Position numbers and translations under genes: made by a program
Notes under the pieces: generated by a model
The model's input: only the letters and a program-made list of their open reading frames with translations
The model's database searches: none
Told to the model about the DNA's origin: nothing
Source of the DNA: Paraburkholderia sp.
GTDB lineage: Bacteria > Pseudomonadota > Gammaproteobacteria > Burkholderiales > Burkholderiaceae
NCBI GenBank assembly: GCA_004322045.1
Contig: SCRN01000012.1
Location: 1 to 64,000, forward strand
Direction of reading: 5' to 3'
DNA length: 64,000 nucleotides
Part shown: positions 53,898 through 62,975 of the stretch, one piece after another
How the letters are laid out: each line of letters begins with the position of its first letter
Numbering within the stretch: the first letter of the stretch is position 1

Positions 53898-54839
53898 ATG
53901 AATCCACAAGCCGCCTTCGACGACGATACGGAAGATCCCGCCGCCTCAACAGCCGCGCGCTCTGCCGCCGCGTCGCGCAGTACCTGGGTCAGCGTCGCAG
54001 TCAATCTTGCGCTGACGCTGGGCCAAGTCACCGCAGGCATTCTCTCTCGCTCGCAGGGCCTCGTCGCCGACGGCATCCACTCCCTATCCGATCTAATCGC
54101 GGACTTCGTCGTCCTCATTGCGAGCCATCACAGCGCGAAGGGCGCGGACGAAAAACATCCTTACGGCCACCAACGGTTCGAAACCGCCGCTTCCCTAGTG
54201 CTCGGCCTGCTGCTTGCGGCGGTTGGGATCGGCATGCTTTGGTCGGCCGTGCGCAAGCTCGAAGCGCCAGCGGCCATTCAGCGCGTGCACGTCCTGGCGT
54301 TATGGGTCGCCGTCGCCGCATTGATCGCGAAGGAGTTGCTGTTTCGCTACATGCTGGCCGTGGCTAAGCGCGTGAAATCGAGCATGCTCGTCGCCAACGC
54401 CTGGCACGCTCGATCGGATGCAGCCTCGTCCCTGGTCGTGAGCGTCGGCATCGTGGGCAATCTCGCGGGCTATCCGATCCTCGATCCGATCGCCGCGCTC
54501 ATCGTGGGCTTGCTCGTGCTGAAAATGGGCGCCGAATTCGGCTGGGATGCCATACACGATTTGATGGATCGCTCGGCGGACGAGCATGAGATCGACGCGA
54601 TTCGCCAGACGCTGCTCGCCACACCGGGCGTGCAAGGCGTTCATGATCTGCGCACGCGCAAGATGGGCGACATGATCGTTGCCGACGCCCATCTCGAAGT
54701 GGATGCGGCGATTCCCGTGGAAGCCGGGCACGAGATCGCCGTGGCGGCACGTCGGAACGTGCTGTCGCGCCACCGGGTATTGAACGTCATGACGCACGTG
54801 GACCCGGTGAAGCGAACCGTTCCCGCAACCGAGCGCTAA
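53898..54839 (+). CDS. cation diffusion facilitator (metal exporter)
   Basis: The 313-residue protein has six hydrophobic segments and the two metal-site motifs of CDF transporters, DGIHSLSD in helix 2 and ANAWHARSDAASS in helix 5. A C-terminal metal-regulated dimer domain starts near residue 225. It exports divalent cations such as Zn, Fe, Mn or Co by proton antiport. The motif HxxxD (rather than DxxxD) in both sites favours Zn/Cd/Fe-type or similar. It is monocistronic and convergent with the membrane-fusion gene. Confidence 0.9.
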   Translation: MNPQAAFDDDTEDPAASTAARSAAASRSTWVSVAVNLALTLGQVTAGILSRSQGLVADGIHSLSDLIADFVVLIASHHSAKGADEKHPYGHQRFETAASLVLGLLLAAVGIGMLWSAVRKLEAPAAIQRVHVLALWVAVAALIAKELLFRYMLAVAKRVKSSMLVANAWHARSDAASSLVVSVGIVGNLAGYPILDPIAALIVGLLVLKMGAEFGWDAIHDLMDRSADEHEIDAIRQTLLATPGVQGVHDLRTRKMGDMIVADAHLEVDAAIPVEAGHEIAVAARRNVLSRHRVLNVMTHVDPVKRTVPATER

Positions 54840-54871
54840 CTCGCGCTGCGCACGCGAGCGGACTTTCACCG

Positions 54872-56038
54872 TCAACGAGACTGCACGCGAGCGTGGTCCG
54901 CGAGCGTGCTCGGCGGGTACACCACGACGCTCTCTCGCTCGCGAAGGCCGTCGAGCACCTGCGCAACGTCCGCATTGCGCTGTCCGACCCGCACCACACG
55001 TTGCGTTGCTCGCCCGTCGGCCACCGCGAAAACGCACCACTGCTCGCCGCAACGGAACAACGCGCCGATAGGCACACTGAGCACGTCGGCTCGCTCCCAA
55101 ATCACGATTCTGCCCTGCACTCGATAGCCGTCGTTCAAACGCCCTGGCGAACCGAGCAGATCGCCTACCACGCGCACGCGCTGCTCTTCCACACCCAGCG
55201 CCGACACCTTGGTAAACGCGCCGGGTTCGACCACCCGCACCTTAGCGTCGATCGGCGTGTCACCGCCCCACTCCTCCAGCGACACGCGCATGCCCGGGCC
55301 GATTTTGACGGCGTCGGTCGACAGCACATCGATCACCACCTCGTAGCGCGACGGATCGGCCAACAGCATGACTGGCGCCCCGGCGGCCGTCACGCGTTCG
55401 CTCTTTTCGTCGACGCGTAGCACCGTCGCATCCACGGGCGCCCGCACCTCCACGGGGTGGCCGGTTTCCAGCGCCTTCAAATTGGCGACCGCGGCTCGCA
55501 CTTCGGCCCCTGCAGCCCGCTCTCTCGCGCGCGCGGCGAGCAGATCGCTAGTGCTCGATGCTTGCGCCGCACGCAACTGTTCGAGCGTCTGACGTGAAAT
55601 CGCGCCGATATCGTGCATCGCTTGTCCACGCTCGCGCTCGCGTCGCGCCTGCGAAACGTCGGCCTGCGCGTGCTCGACGCGTGCTTTCGCCTCGCGATAT
55701 GATGCCTCGGCTGCCTCCACGCGCGCTTGCTGTTCGGCGCTCTCGCCGGGCGTCATCGGCGCCGGCACGACTACCGCCACGACCTGCCCGGCGCGCACGC
55801 GATCGCCTTCGCGCAGGTCCACGCGCAATAAGCGGCCCGCGATCGGCGCGGTGATCACATAGCGATCGTGCGCGCGGATCTCGCCATCCTCGTCGATCGT
55901 TACCAGTAAAGGCCCGCGTTTCACGGTTGCGGTATCGACCACCATCGGCGTCGGCCAGAATGCATAAGCCAACGTCAGGACAACGGCCAATAAGCCCGCT
56001 GCGAACAACGGCAATCGGTATGCTCGGCGGCTCTTCAT
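54872..56038 (-). CDS. membrane fusion protein (HlyD/MacA-like periplasmic adaptor)
   Basis: The 388-residue protein has an N-terminal membrane anchor (YRLPLFAAGLLAVVLTLAYA), a lipoyl-like half (DEDGEIRAHDRYVITAPIAG), a long alpha-hairpin (about residues 100-185, rich in Ala/Glu/Arg) and a second lipoyl half (HPVEVRAPVDATVLRV). It would bridge the ABC permease to an outer-membrane channel. ATG at 56038 overlaps the permease stop (ATGA). A longer frame upstream is antisense to the permease. Confidence 0.9.
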   Translation of the reverse strand: MKSRRAYRLPLFAAGLLAVVLTLAYAFWPTPMVVDTATVKRGPLLVTIDEDGEIRAHDRYVITAPIAGRLLRVDLREGDRVRAGQVVAVVVPAPMTPGESAEQQARVEAAEASYREAKARVEHAQADVSQARRERERGQAMHDIGAISRQTLEQLRAAQASSTSDLLAARARERAAGAEVRAAVANLKALETGHPVEVRAPVDATVLRVDEKSERVTAAGAPVMLLADPSRYEVVIDVLSTDAVKIGPGMRVSLEEWGGDTPIDAKVRVVEPGAFTKVSALGVEEQRVRVVGDLLGSPGRLNDGYRVQGRIVIWERADVLSVPIGALFRCGEQWCVFAVADGRATQRVVRVGQRNADVAQVLDGLRERESVVVYPPSTLADHARVQSR

Positions 56039-58404
56039 GACTCCCTCGCCTTGAGCACGGCTACGATATCGAGCCGCCGGATCTTCCACGCCACGACCAC
56101 GCCGGACGCCGCGACCGCTGCGGCGGTCACGATCGCCGCGTAAGCAAAGGTGGATGAAGCGACCACGAGCGGCAATCGATACAGGTCGGTTTCGAGGCGC
56201 CGAACCAACAAGGCGCACACGCCATAGCCCAACGCGAGCCCCACCGGCGTCGCGAGCCCGGCCAGCAGAAATTGCTCGCCGAGCAGTATCCACGACACTT
56301 CGCCGCGTGTGAAGCCGAGCACACGCAGCGACGCCAGTTGCTGGACTCGCTCGGAATAAGCGATGCGCATGCCGTTGAACGCGACGCCGAATGCAATGAT
56401 GCAGGCGAATGCGAAATTGATCGAGGTCGAGAGCCGGACGCTCTCGTTCATGATCTTGCGAAAACTGTCGATCACCGATTGCCGCAGCGCCACCGCGTTG
56501 ACCGTGGGCATACGCTTGAGCGTCGCGTACAAGCGGTCGCGCGCTTGCGGATCGACCTTCAACCAAGCGCCGGACCAGTCGGCGCTTTCTCCGAGCATGC
56601 GCGAAAGCGCTCGCTGGTCCATATAGGCTTGCACCCCCACCATGTCGCCGATTCGGCCTGCAACAGTCGCTCGGCGGGTTTGGCGCTCGCCCTCGAGCAC
56701 CTGGACCGTGACGGCGTCCCCCGTTCGAACACGAAGCGCATCGGCCAACTGCGACGAAATGAGGATCCCGTCCGGCGGTACGCGCAACGGCATGCTCCGG
56801 TCGTCCAGCAGACGATGCATTTCGGATGAGGGCGAGATCCCGCTCAGGGATAAACGGCGCGATCGCGATCCGGCCACGAGCTTGACGGGGACATCGCGAA
56901 AGGGCTCGACGCGCAATACCCCGGGCAAGCGCTGCAACGCATAGATCGCACGATGTGATAGGGGCTGCGTAAAAGCGATCGTCAGGTCCTGACGTTCGAT
57001 GCGCTGAAATTGAACATCGAAGAGATAATCGATCGCGTCGAAGAAGAATCCTCCCGTTACCAGAATCGCGCTGGCGCAGGCTATCGCAAGAGAGGACAGC
57101 AGAGCCATGGCGGGCCTGCGCGTGACATTGCGCGCAATCATTCGCCATGTCACGCCGAGATGACGATAGAGTCCGAACCGCTCGGCCCATCCCACGGAGA
57201 AATCGGGGGGAACGGGCGCGCGCAATGCCTCCACGGGCGTGAGCCGCGCCGCTTTGGCGACACTGAATGCCGTCGCACCCATCGCGGCCGCGGCGCTCAT
57301 CGTGAAGGCCAGGATAACGACCGCCATATCCACATGAAAGACAAGACGAGCGAAGCGGTAGTACCGAGCGTAAACCTCGATCAGCGTCGAGCCCAATACC
57401 ATTCCGGCGGCAACGCCGAGGGCGGCGCCCACGACGGCGATCACGCCCGCGAACTGCAAGTAATGCATCGCGATCCGTGCATTGCCGTATCCGAACGCCT
57501 TCATCAAGCCGATCTGGGCTCGCTGCATATCGACCAGCCGGCCGAGCACGTTTTGCAGCATGAACATCGCGACCAAAAAGAAGATCGCCGGGACATATGT
57601 CGCGGTAATCCGGTTCTGCGCGATCTCATCCGTAATAAAGCGATTCGACACTTGGTCTTCACGCGTAATCGCCCCCAACCCGCCGTAGGGGGCGAGCGCT
57701 CGATCGATGCGCGCGACGACGTCCGCCGGATTCGCGCGGTCCTCCAGCGTCAGCGCCAAATCGTTGAATGCCCCCTCCATGCGGAATGCGGCCGAGATGG
57801 CATCGCGGCCCATCCACAACACCCCGTAGTGGCGATTGTCGGGGAAGATCGAACCAGCGCCGGCTTCGTAGATATATTCCGGCGACAGCGCGACGCCGAC
57901 GATGCGAATGCGCTTCCAGCGGCCATTGAGCACGGCGCCGATACGCTGCCCCACTTGCAGGTGGTTCGCTTCGGCGAATGCGGCGCTGATCATGGCTTCG
58001 TCATCGCGCCCAGGCGCGATGTATCGGCCGCTCCTCAAGTGCAATACGTTCAGCGTCGGCCAGGTCTGCTCGGGCACGGAGACAATGTGACCGCTGGCAG
58101 GCTCTCTCAGGCCCGGAACGTCCACCGTCACGTCGGCGACAACGCGCGCCTGAACGCGTCGCACCCCCGGCAGGTCTGCAATGCGCGAGGCGACCGAATC
58201 GGGGGCGCGCTTCAGATGCACGAATAGGTCGGCGAAACGGTACGACGCGTAGTACTCGCGCTGCGCGCCGAGGAGCGCCAGATAAGTGCTGCGCATTGCG
58301 ACGAACGTCGCTACGCCGCAAGCGACGACCAGCACCGCCGCGCTCGCCTGCGCGCGAACGTGCCACAAGTCGCGCCATGCCAGCCGAGAGAGCGCGCTTA
58401 CCAT
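56035..58404 (-). CDS. large ABC exporter permease with two FtsX domains
   Basis: The 789-residue membrane protein has an N-terminal helix ([20 protein letters not shown]), a MacB-type periplasmic region, a first FtsX domain near residues 260-395 and a second set of helices near residues 670-789. [22 protein letters not shown] and [20 protein letters not shown] are the FtsX-type coupling loops. It partners the ATPase encoded upstream. ATG at 58404 overlaps the ATPase stop by 7 bp and has AGGA upstream; an ATG at 58425 lacks a ribosome site. Confidence 0.88.
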   Translation of the reverse strand: MVSALSRLAWRDLWHVRAQASAAVLVVACGVATFVAMRSTYLALLGAQREYYASYRFADLFVHLKRAPDSVASRIADLPGVRRVQARVVADVTVDVPGLREPASGHIVSVPEQTWPTLNVLHLRSGRYIAPGRDDEAMISAAFAEANHLQVGQRIGAVLNGRWKRIRIVGVALSPEYIYEAGAGSIFPDNRHYGVLWMGRDAISAAFRMEGAFNDLALTLEDRANPADVVARIDRALAPYGGLGAITREDQVSNRFITDEIAQNRITATYVPAIFFLVAMFMLQNVLGRLVDMQRAQIGLMKAFGYGNARIAMHYLQFAGVIAVVGAALGVAAGMVLGSTLIEVYARYYRFARLVFHVDMAVVILAFTMSAAAAMGATAFSVAKAARLTPVEALRAPVPPDFSVGWAERFGLYRHLGVTWRMIARNVTRRPAMALLSSLAIACASAILVTGGFFFDAIDYLFDVQFQRIERQDLTIAFTQPLSHRAIYALQRLPGVLRVEPFRDVPVKLVAGSRSRRLSLSGISPSSEMHRLLDDRSMPLRVPPDGILISSQLADALRVRTGDAVTVQVLEGERQTRRATVAGRIGDMVGVQAYMDQRALSRMLGESADWSGAWLKVDPQARDRLYATLKRMPTVNAVALRQSVIDSFRKIMNESVRLSTSINFAFACIIAFGVAFNGMRIAYSERVQQLASLRVLGFTRGEVSWILLGEQFLLAGLATPVGLALGYGVCALLVRRLETDLYRLPLVVASSTFAYAAIVTAAAVAASGVVVAWKIRRLDIVAVLKARES

Positions 58405-59102
58405 GTCAGATCCTGCGCGCTGCATCGCCGCGCGTTACGGCGTTCGTCGATGATTGCGCCGCTGCTCATCCTAACGACGCGGTTCGCCATCTCTGCGATC
58501 ACGGCGTTGTGCGTGACGACGATGGTCAGCGCGCCAAACTCGCGGTTCACCTGTTCGATCACTTCGAGCACGCGCCTGCCGGTACGAAAATCGAGCGCGC
58601 CGGTTGGCTCATCACACAGCAGCACATCGGGGCGCTTGGCGACCGCTCGGGCAATCGCCACCCGTTGCTGCTCGCCGCCCGACATCTGAGAAGGAAAATG
58701 GTCAGCCAACGCCTCGATCCCAACCATGCGCAACGCCTCGCCGGGATCGACGGGACGCTCGGCGATATCGGTGACGAGCGCAATGTTCTCGCGAGCCGTC
58801 AGGCCGGGTATGAGATTGAAGAATTGAAAAACGAAGCCGACGTGCTCGCGCCGAAAGCGAGTCAGGTCTCGTTCGGTGGCGTCGGACAGGCGATGGTCGC
58901 GGTATTGGATCGAGCCGCTCGTGGGCGTATCGAGTCCCCCCAGCAAGTTCAGCAACGTCGACTTGCCGCTACCCGATGCGCCGAGCAACACGACGAATTC
59001 CCCGGCTTCCAAGTCGAGATTGACGTTCTCGAGCGCATGGACGCTGACGCTACCCATCGGATAAACCTTGGAGACTGCCTGAATCGAAAAGACAGTTTCC
59101 AT
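58398..59102 (-). CDS. ABC exporter ATPase (LolD/MacB-like)
   Basis: The 234-residue protein has Walker [17 protein letters not shown], the [19 protein letters not shown]-loop, signature [20 protein letters not shown] and Walker [13 protein letters not shown]. These are typical of LolD/MacB/FtsE-type exporters that use FtsX permeases. ATG at 59102 starts 37 bp after the histidine kinase stop, so it may be co-transcribed with the sensor operon. Confidence 0.93.
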   Translation of the reverse strand: METVFSIQAVSKVYPMGSVSVHALENVNLDLEAGEFVVLLGASGSGKSTLLNLLGGLDTPTSGSIQYRDHRLSDATERDLTRFRREHVGFVFQFFNLIPGLTARENIALVTDIAERPVDPGEALRMVGIEALADHFPSQMSGGEQQRVAIARAVAKRPDVLLCDEPTGALDFRTGRRVLEVIEQVNREFGALTIVVTHNAVIAEMANRVVRMSSGAIIDERRNARRCSAQDLTW

Positions 59103-59139
59103 GATGGGCTCAACCAGAAACCGGCAAGTGCCGATAACC

Positions 59140-60519
59140 TTAGCAAGATCGAGCGGCCGCCGATTGACCTGGATCAACGCGCTGATAAGGGAAGGAAACC
59201 TGCACGCGCAGCCCGCCCAGCTCGCTCGATCGCCCCACGTCGATCGCGGCGCCGTGCGCGCTCGCGATGCGCCGCACGATGGACCAACCCAGACCGCTCC
59301 CCGTTTGCGTGTTGTCCCGGCCGCGAAAGAAGCGCTCGCCCAAGCGGTTCGATTCATCAGGAGATAGGCCGGCGCCGCCGTCTTCCACCCTCGCCACGGC
59401 GCGTCCGTTTCGGCTGGACACGGACACCACGATGCGCGAGCGCGCGGGACTGTAGCGCACGGCATTGTCGACGAGATTGCGGAGCAGCAATGCGAGCAAG
59501 GTCTCGTTACCGAATATCGGGCAAGGTTCGGCCGCATCGAGCTCGAGCTGCTGCCGTTTCTCGATCGAACGCGGAGCAAAATCGGCCACCACCTGCCGCG
59601 CGACGCTCGCGAGGTCGACTCCGGCGCGCTCCGTCAGCGTTCCCGCTTCGAGCCGCGAAAGCAGCAAGAGCTGGTCGACCAAATGGGCCGCACGATCGCA
59701 ACCTTCGAGCACGCCGCGCAGCGCATGGTCGCGCAATTGCGCATCATGTTCGGCCAGCGCGACCTGCGCCTGTGCTTTGACGGCTGCAATGGGCGTGCGT
59801 AATTCATGCGCGGCATCGGCCGTGAAGCGACGCTCGGAGTCGAGCACGTCTCGGATCCGATCGAACAGCCGGTTCAGCGCGTCGAGCATCGGCTGCATTT
59901 CCTGCGGCGCACGCATCATGCGGATGGGATCGAGCGCATGCGGATCGCGCCGCGCGAGCGAGCGCCCAAGGTCTCGCAACGGCGCCGCGCCGCGCCGCAC
60001 CGCCCACCACGTAGCGAGCGCGAGGATCGGCAAGGCGCCACCCATGGGCCAGAAGGCGCTGCGCAAGACGGCCATCAGGATGGAGGTGCGCGCGGCCACC
60101 TGTTCGCCTACGTAGACTTGCACATCGTGCTGCGCGCCCGGCGTTGCGAACACTCGCCACGCCTTGCCGTCGATTTGCACCGTCCAAAAGCCACTCGCGC
60201 GGTCGCGCTCGGCTGGGGCCATCGGCTGCGCCGGCGCATTGGCCGAATGAATTCCCAAGTGGCCTCGATGAAAAACCTGGAACACCACGCGCGGCGCATA
60301 CGGATGCAAGACCGGCGCATCGAGCGCCTCGTCTTCGGCTTCCGCTTGGGACTGCTGCATCACGAGCAAAGCCGCAGCCTGCGCGAGGTGGCTGTCGAGC
60401 AGTTGATCGATTTCCCGTTGGGCGTCGCGCCACGTGAGCGCGGTCGCCGCCAGCCATACCACCGCGACGACGGCGGTCACGAGCACCAACAAGCGGCCCT
60501 GCAGCGAACGCGGCAGCAT
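59140..60519 (-). CDS. sensor histidine kinase (QseC/PmrB-like)
   Basis: The 459-residue inner-membrane protein has TM1 ([18 protein letters not shown]), a periplasmic domain of about 135 residues, TM2 (about 165-185), a HAMP-like linker and the H-box [20 protein letters not shown] with His near residue 239. ATP-binding boxes are [19 protein letters not shown] and [16 protein letters not shown] overlaps the response regulator stop by one base (TAATG). It is probably the partner of the regulator encoded just upstream. Confidence 0.93.
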   Translation of the reverse strand: MLPRSLQGRLLVLVTAVVAVVWLAATALTWRDAQREIDQLLDSHLAQAAALLVMQQSQAEAEDEALDAPVLHPYAPRVVFQVFHRGHLGIHSANAPAQPMAPAERDRASGFWTVQIDGKAWRVFATPGAQHDVQVYVGEQVAARTSILMAVLRSAFWPMGGALPILALATWWAVRRGAAPLRDLGRSLARRDPHALDPIRMMRAPQEMQPMLDALNRLFDRIRDVLDSERRFTADAAHELRTPIAAVKAQAQVALAEHDAQLRDHALRGVLEGCDRAAHLVDQLLLLSRLEAGTLTERAGVDLASVARQVVADFAPRSIEKRQQLELDAAEPCPIFGNETLLALLLRNLVDNAVRYSPARSRIVVSVSSRNGRAVARVEDGGAGLSPDESNRLGERFFRGRDNTQTGSGLGWSIVRRIASAHGAAIDVGRSSELGGLRVQVSFPYQRVDPGQSAAARSC

Positions 60520-61193
60520 TACGGGTCGCGCACCGGTTCGCGCAGCAGCACATAGCCGACTCCGCGCACGGTCCGGATCAAATCGCTGCCCAGCTTGGTG
60601 CGCAAGCGATGGATATGCACCTCCACGGCGTTGCTTTCCACTTCTTGGCCCCAGCTATACAGATGCTGCTCGATTTGCTCGCGCGTCAGGACGCGGCCCG
60701 CGTTCAACATCAGCACATGCAGCAAATCGAATTCGCGCGCCGCAAGCATAACGGGCGAACCGTCCGCATATACCGCGCGCGACGCCGGCTCGAGCACGAC
60801 GTGCTGCGCCTGCAGCCGCTCGCTCGGGCGGCCGTGCGAGCGCCGCACCAGCGCCCGCAACCGCGCGCCGAGCTCATGCAAATCGACAGGCTTGACGACG
60901 TAATCGTCGGCCCCGACATCCAACCCCCGGATCCGATCGGGCACGGCATCGCGTGCGGTCAGCACGAGAATCGGCAACGCCACGCCCGCCCGTCGAACGC
61001 GACGCAGCACGTCGATCCCATCCATGCGCGGCAGTCCCAAATCGAGGACGGCGGCCGCATAGGGTTGCGCACGCAACTCCTTCTCGGCGGCCTCGCCGTC
61101 TCGAACCCAATCGACTTGAAAGCCTTGTTGCTTCAATCCGGCGCGTACGCCGTCTCCGAGCAAGGGGTCGTCTTCGACGAGCAAGATGCGCAT
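60519..61193 (-). CDS. OmpR-family response regulator (QseB/PmrA-like)
   Basis: The 224-residue protein has the acidic pocket VEDDPLLGDGV, phospho-acceptor D51 in AVLDLGLPRMDG, conserved LVLTARD and VVKPVDLHELGARL, and a C-terminal winged helix with VEVHIHRLRTKLG and IRTVRGVGYVL. QseB/PmrA-type regulators bind direct CTTAA repeats, and such a box lies before the cytochrome gene at the head of this run. It starts 24 bp after the cytochrome b stop. Confidence 0.94.
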   Translation of the reverse strand: MRILLVEDDPLLGDGVRAGLKQQGFQVDWVRDGEAAEKELRAQPYAAAVLDLGLPRMDGIDVLRRVRRAGVALPILVLTARDAVPDRIRGLDVGADDYVVKPVDLHELGARLRALVRRSHGRPSERLQAQHVVLEPASRAVYADGSPVMLAAREFDLLHVLMLNAGRVLTREQIEQHLYSWGQEVESNAVEVHIHRLRTKLGSDLIRTVRGVGYVLLREPVRDP

Positions 61194-61217
61194 GGCTTCG
61201 GATCTCGTCGGTGTCGC

Positions 61218-61949
61218 TCAATCGTCCTTGTCGCCGGCCTGCGTATCGGCGCCTGCTCCCGCTGCGTGGCCGGCGGCCGGCGCCACAGGCGCCGTGCGCC
61301 ATTGCGCCCACCAACCACCGAGCACCGCCGCCATCAGCAGGGCCGCGATCGCCCAGCGCGCACGGCGGATGCCTTCATCGGCTTGTCCCGATTTGCGCCC
61401 CGTAATCATCGCGGTGATCAGATTCTCGCGATGCATCAGGCTGCTCGCCAACACCGCTACGACGTGAAGGACAACCAGCGCGAGCAGCGCGTTGGCGGCG
61501 CCTTCGTGAAGCTCCTCGAGCCACTCGCCACCAGTGCCGTTATAGCTCGCCCAGCCGGTAACGCCGACGGCGACCGTCGCCAGCAGCATGGCGAGAATGG
61601 CGACCGCGCCCGCGGGATTGTGGCCCACATGATGCTCCGGGCTCCCTTTCACGAGGCCCGTCAAATATCGGGCGACGGCGGCGGGCGCGCGCACGAACTC
61701 CGCGAAACGCGCATAGCGCGTCCCAACCAGGCCCCACACGATCCGAAAACCGACGAGCCCGAGCATCGTGTAGCCGAGCGTGACATGCAGCAGCCGCCAT
61801 CGCTCGCTCTCCGCAGTCAGCCAAGCGCCGACGAACGACGCCACCATGAGCCAATGGAACACGCGCACCGGCGCGTCCCACACGAGAATGCGGACCGTGC
61901 CGGCTGGCCGCGTTTGACTGTCAGCGCGGGATGCGGATGTATCGTTCAT
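61218..61949 (-). CDS. cytochrome b561-type membrane cytochrome
   Basis: The 243-residue membrane protein has four main hydrophobic segments with heme-ligand His candidates in RVFHWLMVASFVGAW, LLHVTLGYTMLGLVG and LVVLHVVAVLASSLMHREN. VWDAPVRVFHWLMV is the usual start of Ni-Fe-hydrogenase/b561-type cytochromes b. The extra C-terminal helix and Ala-rich tail are also visible. It overlaps the dihaem cytochrome gene by 29 bp. In SHP operons this is the quinol-linked electron donor for the cytochromes c. Confidence 0.9.
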   Translation of the reverse strand: MNDTSASRADSQTRPAGTVRILVWDAPVRVFHWLMVASFVGAWLTAESERWRLLHVTLGYTMLGLVGFRIVWGLVGTRYARFAEFVRAPAAVARYLTGLVKGSPEHHVGHNPAGAVAILAMLLATVAVGVTGWASYNGTGGEWLEELHEGAANALLALVVLHVVAVLASSLMHRENLITAMITGRKSGQADEGIRRARWAIAALLMAAVLGGWWAQWRTAPVAPAAGHAAGAGADTQAGDKDD

Positions 61950-62406
61950 CGAAGTTTCCTCGATCAGCTTGGGTATGGCAGGCAATGCAGTTCGAAGCGC
62001 TTTTCACGGCGGGTAGCCGCCAGGCCGATGCCGGGACCTCGTCGTGCTCGGCGATGAACCACCGCGAGCGCGTGATGCGATCTTGCGGCGGCGCGCTCGC
62101 TGCGCCCCCGCCTTTCGCCGCATGTGCGGTAAGCCAGCCCTCTAGCTCCTTCACGGACGCCGCATCGAGCGATGCATTCTGGCCGAAGTGATGGTCCAGA
62201 TCGCTCAAGATGCGCCGCCATGATTCGGCGGGGAGCATGCCGGGCGGATACGCAATGTGACAGGCCGCGCACTCCTGCCGGTACTTGGGCAACAACGGTG
62301 TGGCGCTGGTCTGTCGCTCCTCTTCTCCGGCGGCAACGCTCGTGAACGCTAGCCAGAAGAGCGCAGCAAGCGCGGATGCAGTGGCGACGCGGCGGCGGGT
62401 AGTCAT
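61921..62406 (-). CDS. dihaem cytochrome c (DHC)
   Basis: The 161-residue periplasmic protein has a signal peptide (about 1-27) and two heme motifs, CAACH at 46-50 and CIACH at 140-144. The spacing, with YPPGMLPAESWRRILSDLDH between them and a C-terminal second heme, matches the DHC family. In Rhodobacter and Shewanella DHC passes electrons to SHP. GAGGA lies nine bases before ATG at 62406. Confidence 0.92.
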   Translation of the reverse strand: MTTRRRVATASALAALFWLAFTSVAAGEEERQTSATPLLPKYRQECAACHIAYPPGMLPAESWRRILSDLDHHFGQNASLDAASVKELEGWLTAHAAKGGGAASAPPQDRITRSRWFIAEHDEVPASAWRLPAVKSASNCIACHTQADRGNFDERYIRIPR

Positions 62407-62456
62407 GAGTCGGGTCCTCGCTATCAAGTCCGTGAAGTCTGTGTCCCCTGGGCGCG

Positions 62457-62873
62457 CTATCGCTTGAGCGTCATCAGCCAACTAAGGATGTCGGCCTTCT
62501 CCGACGCGCTGCATTCGCGCCCCACCACATCCCCGCAGTTGCGGCGGAACCACTTTTCGGTTTTAGCGGCATCCGTAAAGCGCTCCGGATTGAACGCCGG
62601 TGCAAGCGGCGCAATCGTTTTGCCGGTCGCTGCATGCTGCCCGTTGCCGGTTGGCGTCGCGCCGTGGCACGTCGCGCAGGCCCACTCGCGCCCATGCCGC
62701 GTCGTAAAGAAAGCCTGACCGCGCGCAGGCGAAGGCGCTGCGCCGGCCTTTGCGGCGTAATCGCTCAACGCTTGCGCGGGCGTTTGCGCACGGGCGGGCG
62801 AGACCGCATAGACAGCGACCATGCCGGCCACGCATAGCAGCCGAGCCATGTTCGAGCGAGCTGAAGCGGACAT
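62457..62873 (-). CDS. SHP-like monohaem cytochrome c (DUF1924)
   Basis: The 138-residue precursor has a signal peptide (about 1-29) and one heme motif CATCH (66-70). A RRNCGD segment (N112, C113) with C121 nearby resembles the Asn ligand and disulfide described for sphaeroides heme protein (SHP), a cytochrome c that binds O2 and NO. It heads the run shp-dhc-cyt b-regulator-kinase. GGGAGA lies six bases before the ATG at 62873, and a PmrA-like box is about 45 bp upstream. Confidence 0.9.
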   Translation of the reverse strand: MSASARSNMARLLCVAGMVAVYAVSPARAQTPAQALSDYAAKAGAAPSPARGQAFFTTRHGREWACATCHGATPTGNGQHAATGKTIAPLAPAFNPERFTDAAKTEKWFRRNCGDVVGRECSASEKADILSWLMTLKR

Positions 62874-62915
62874 CGTTGATCTCCCAATTCATGCTCTATA
62901 TGTTCGGGCCACTTC

Positions 62916-62931
62916 CTTACCGGATTCTTAA
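62916..62931 (-). promoter_or_regulatory. PmrA/QseB-like box upstream of the cytochrome operon
   Basis: CTTAC-CGGATT-CTTAA on the plus strand matches the PmrA/QseB-type direct repeat CTTAA-N6-CTTAA with one mismatch. It lies 43-58 bp before the SHP start, in reverse orientation relative to the gene. The encoded QseB-like regulator in the same run could bind it. Confidence 0.45.
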
Positions 62932-62975
62932 CACTCGCCACTCGCGCCACACCCATCGCCGCGCTAACAATGGCG

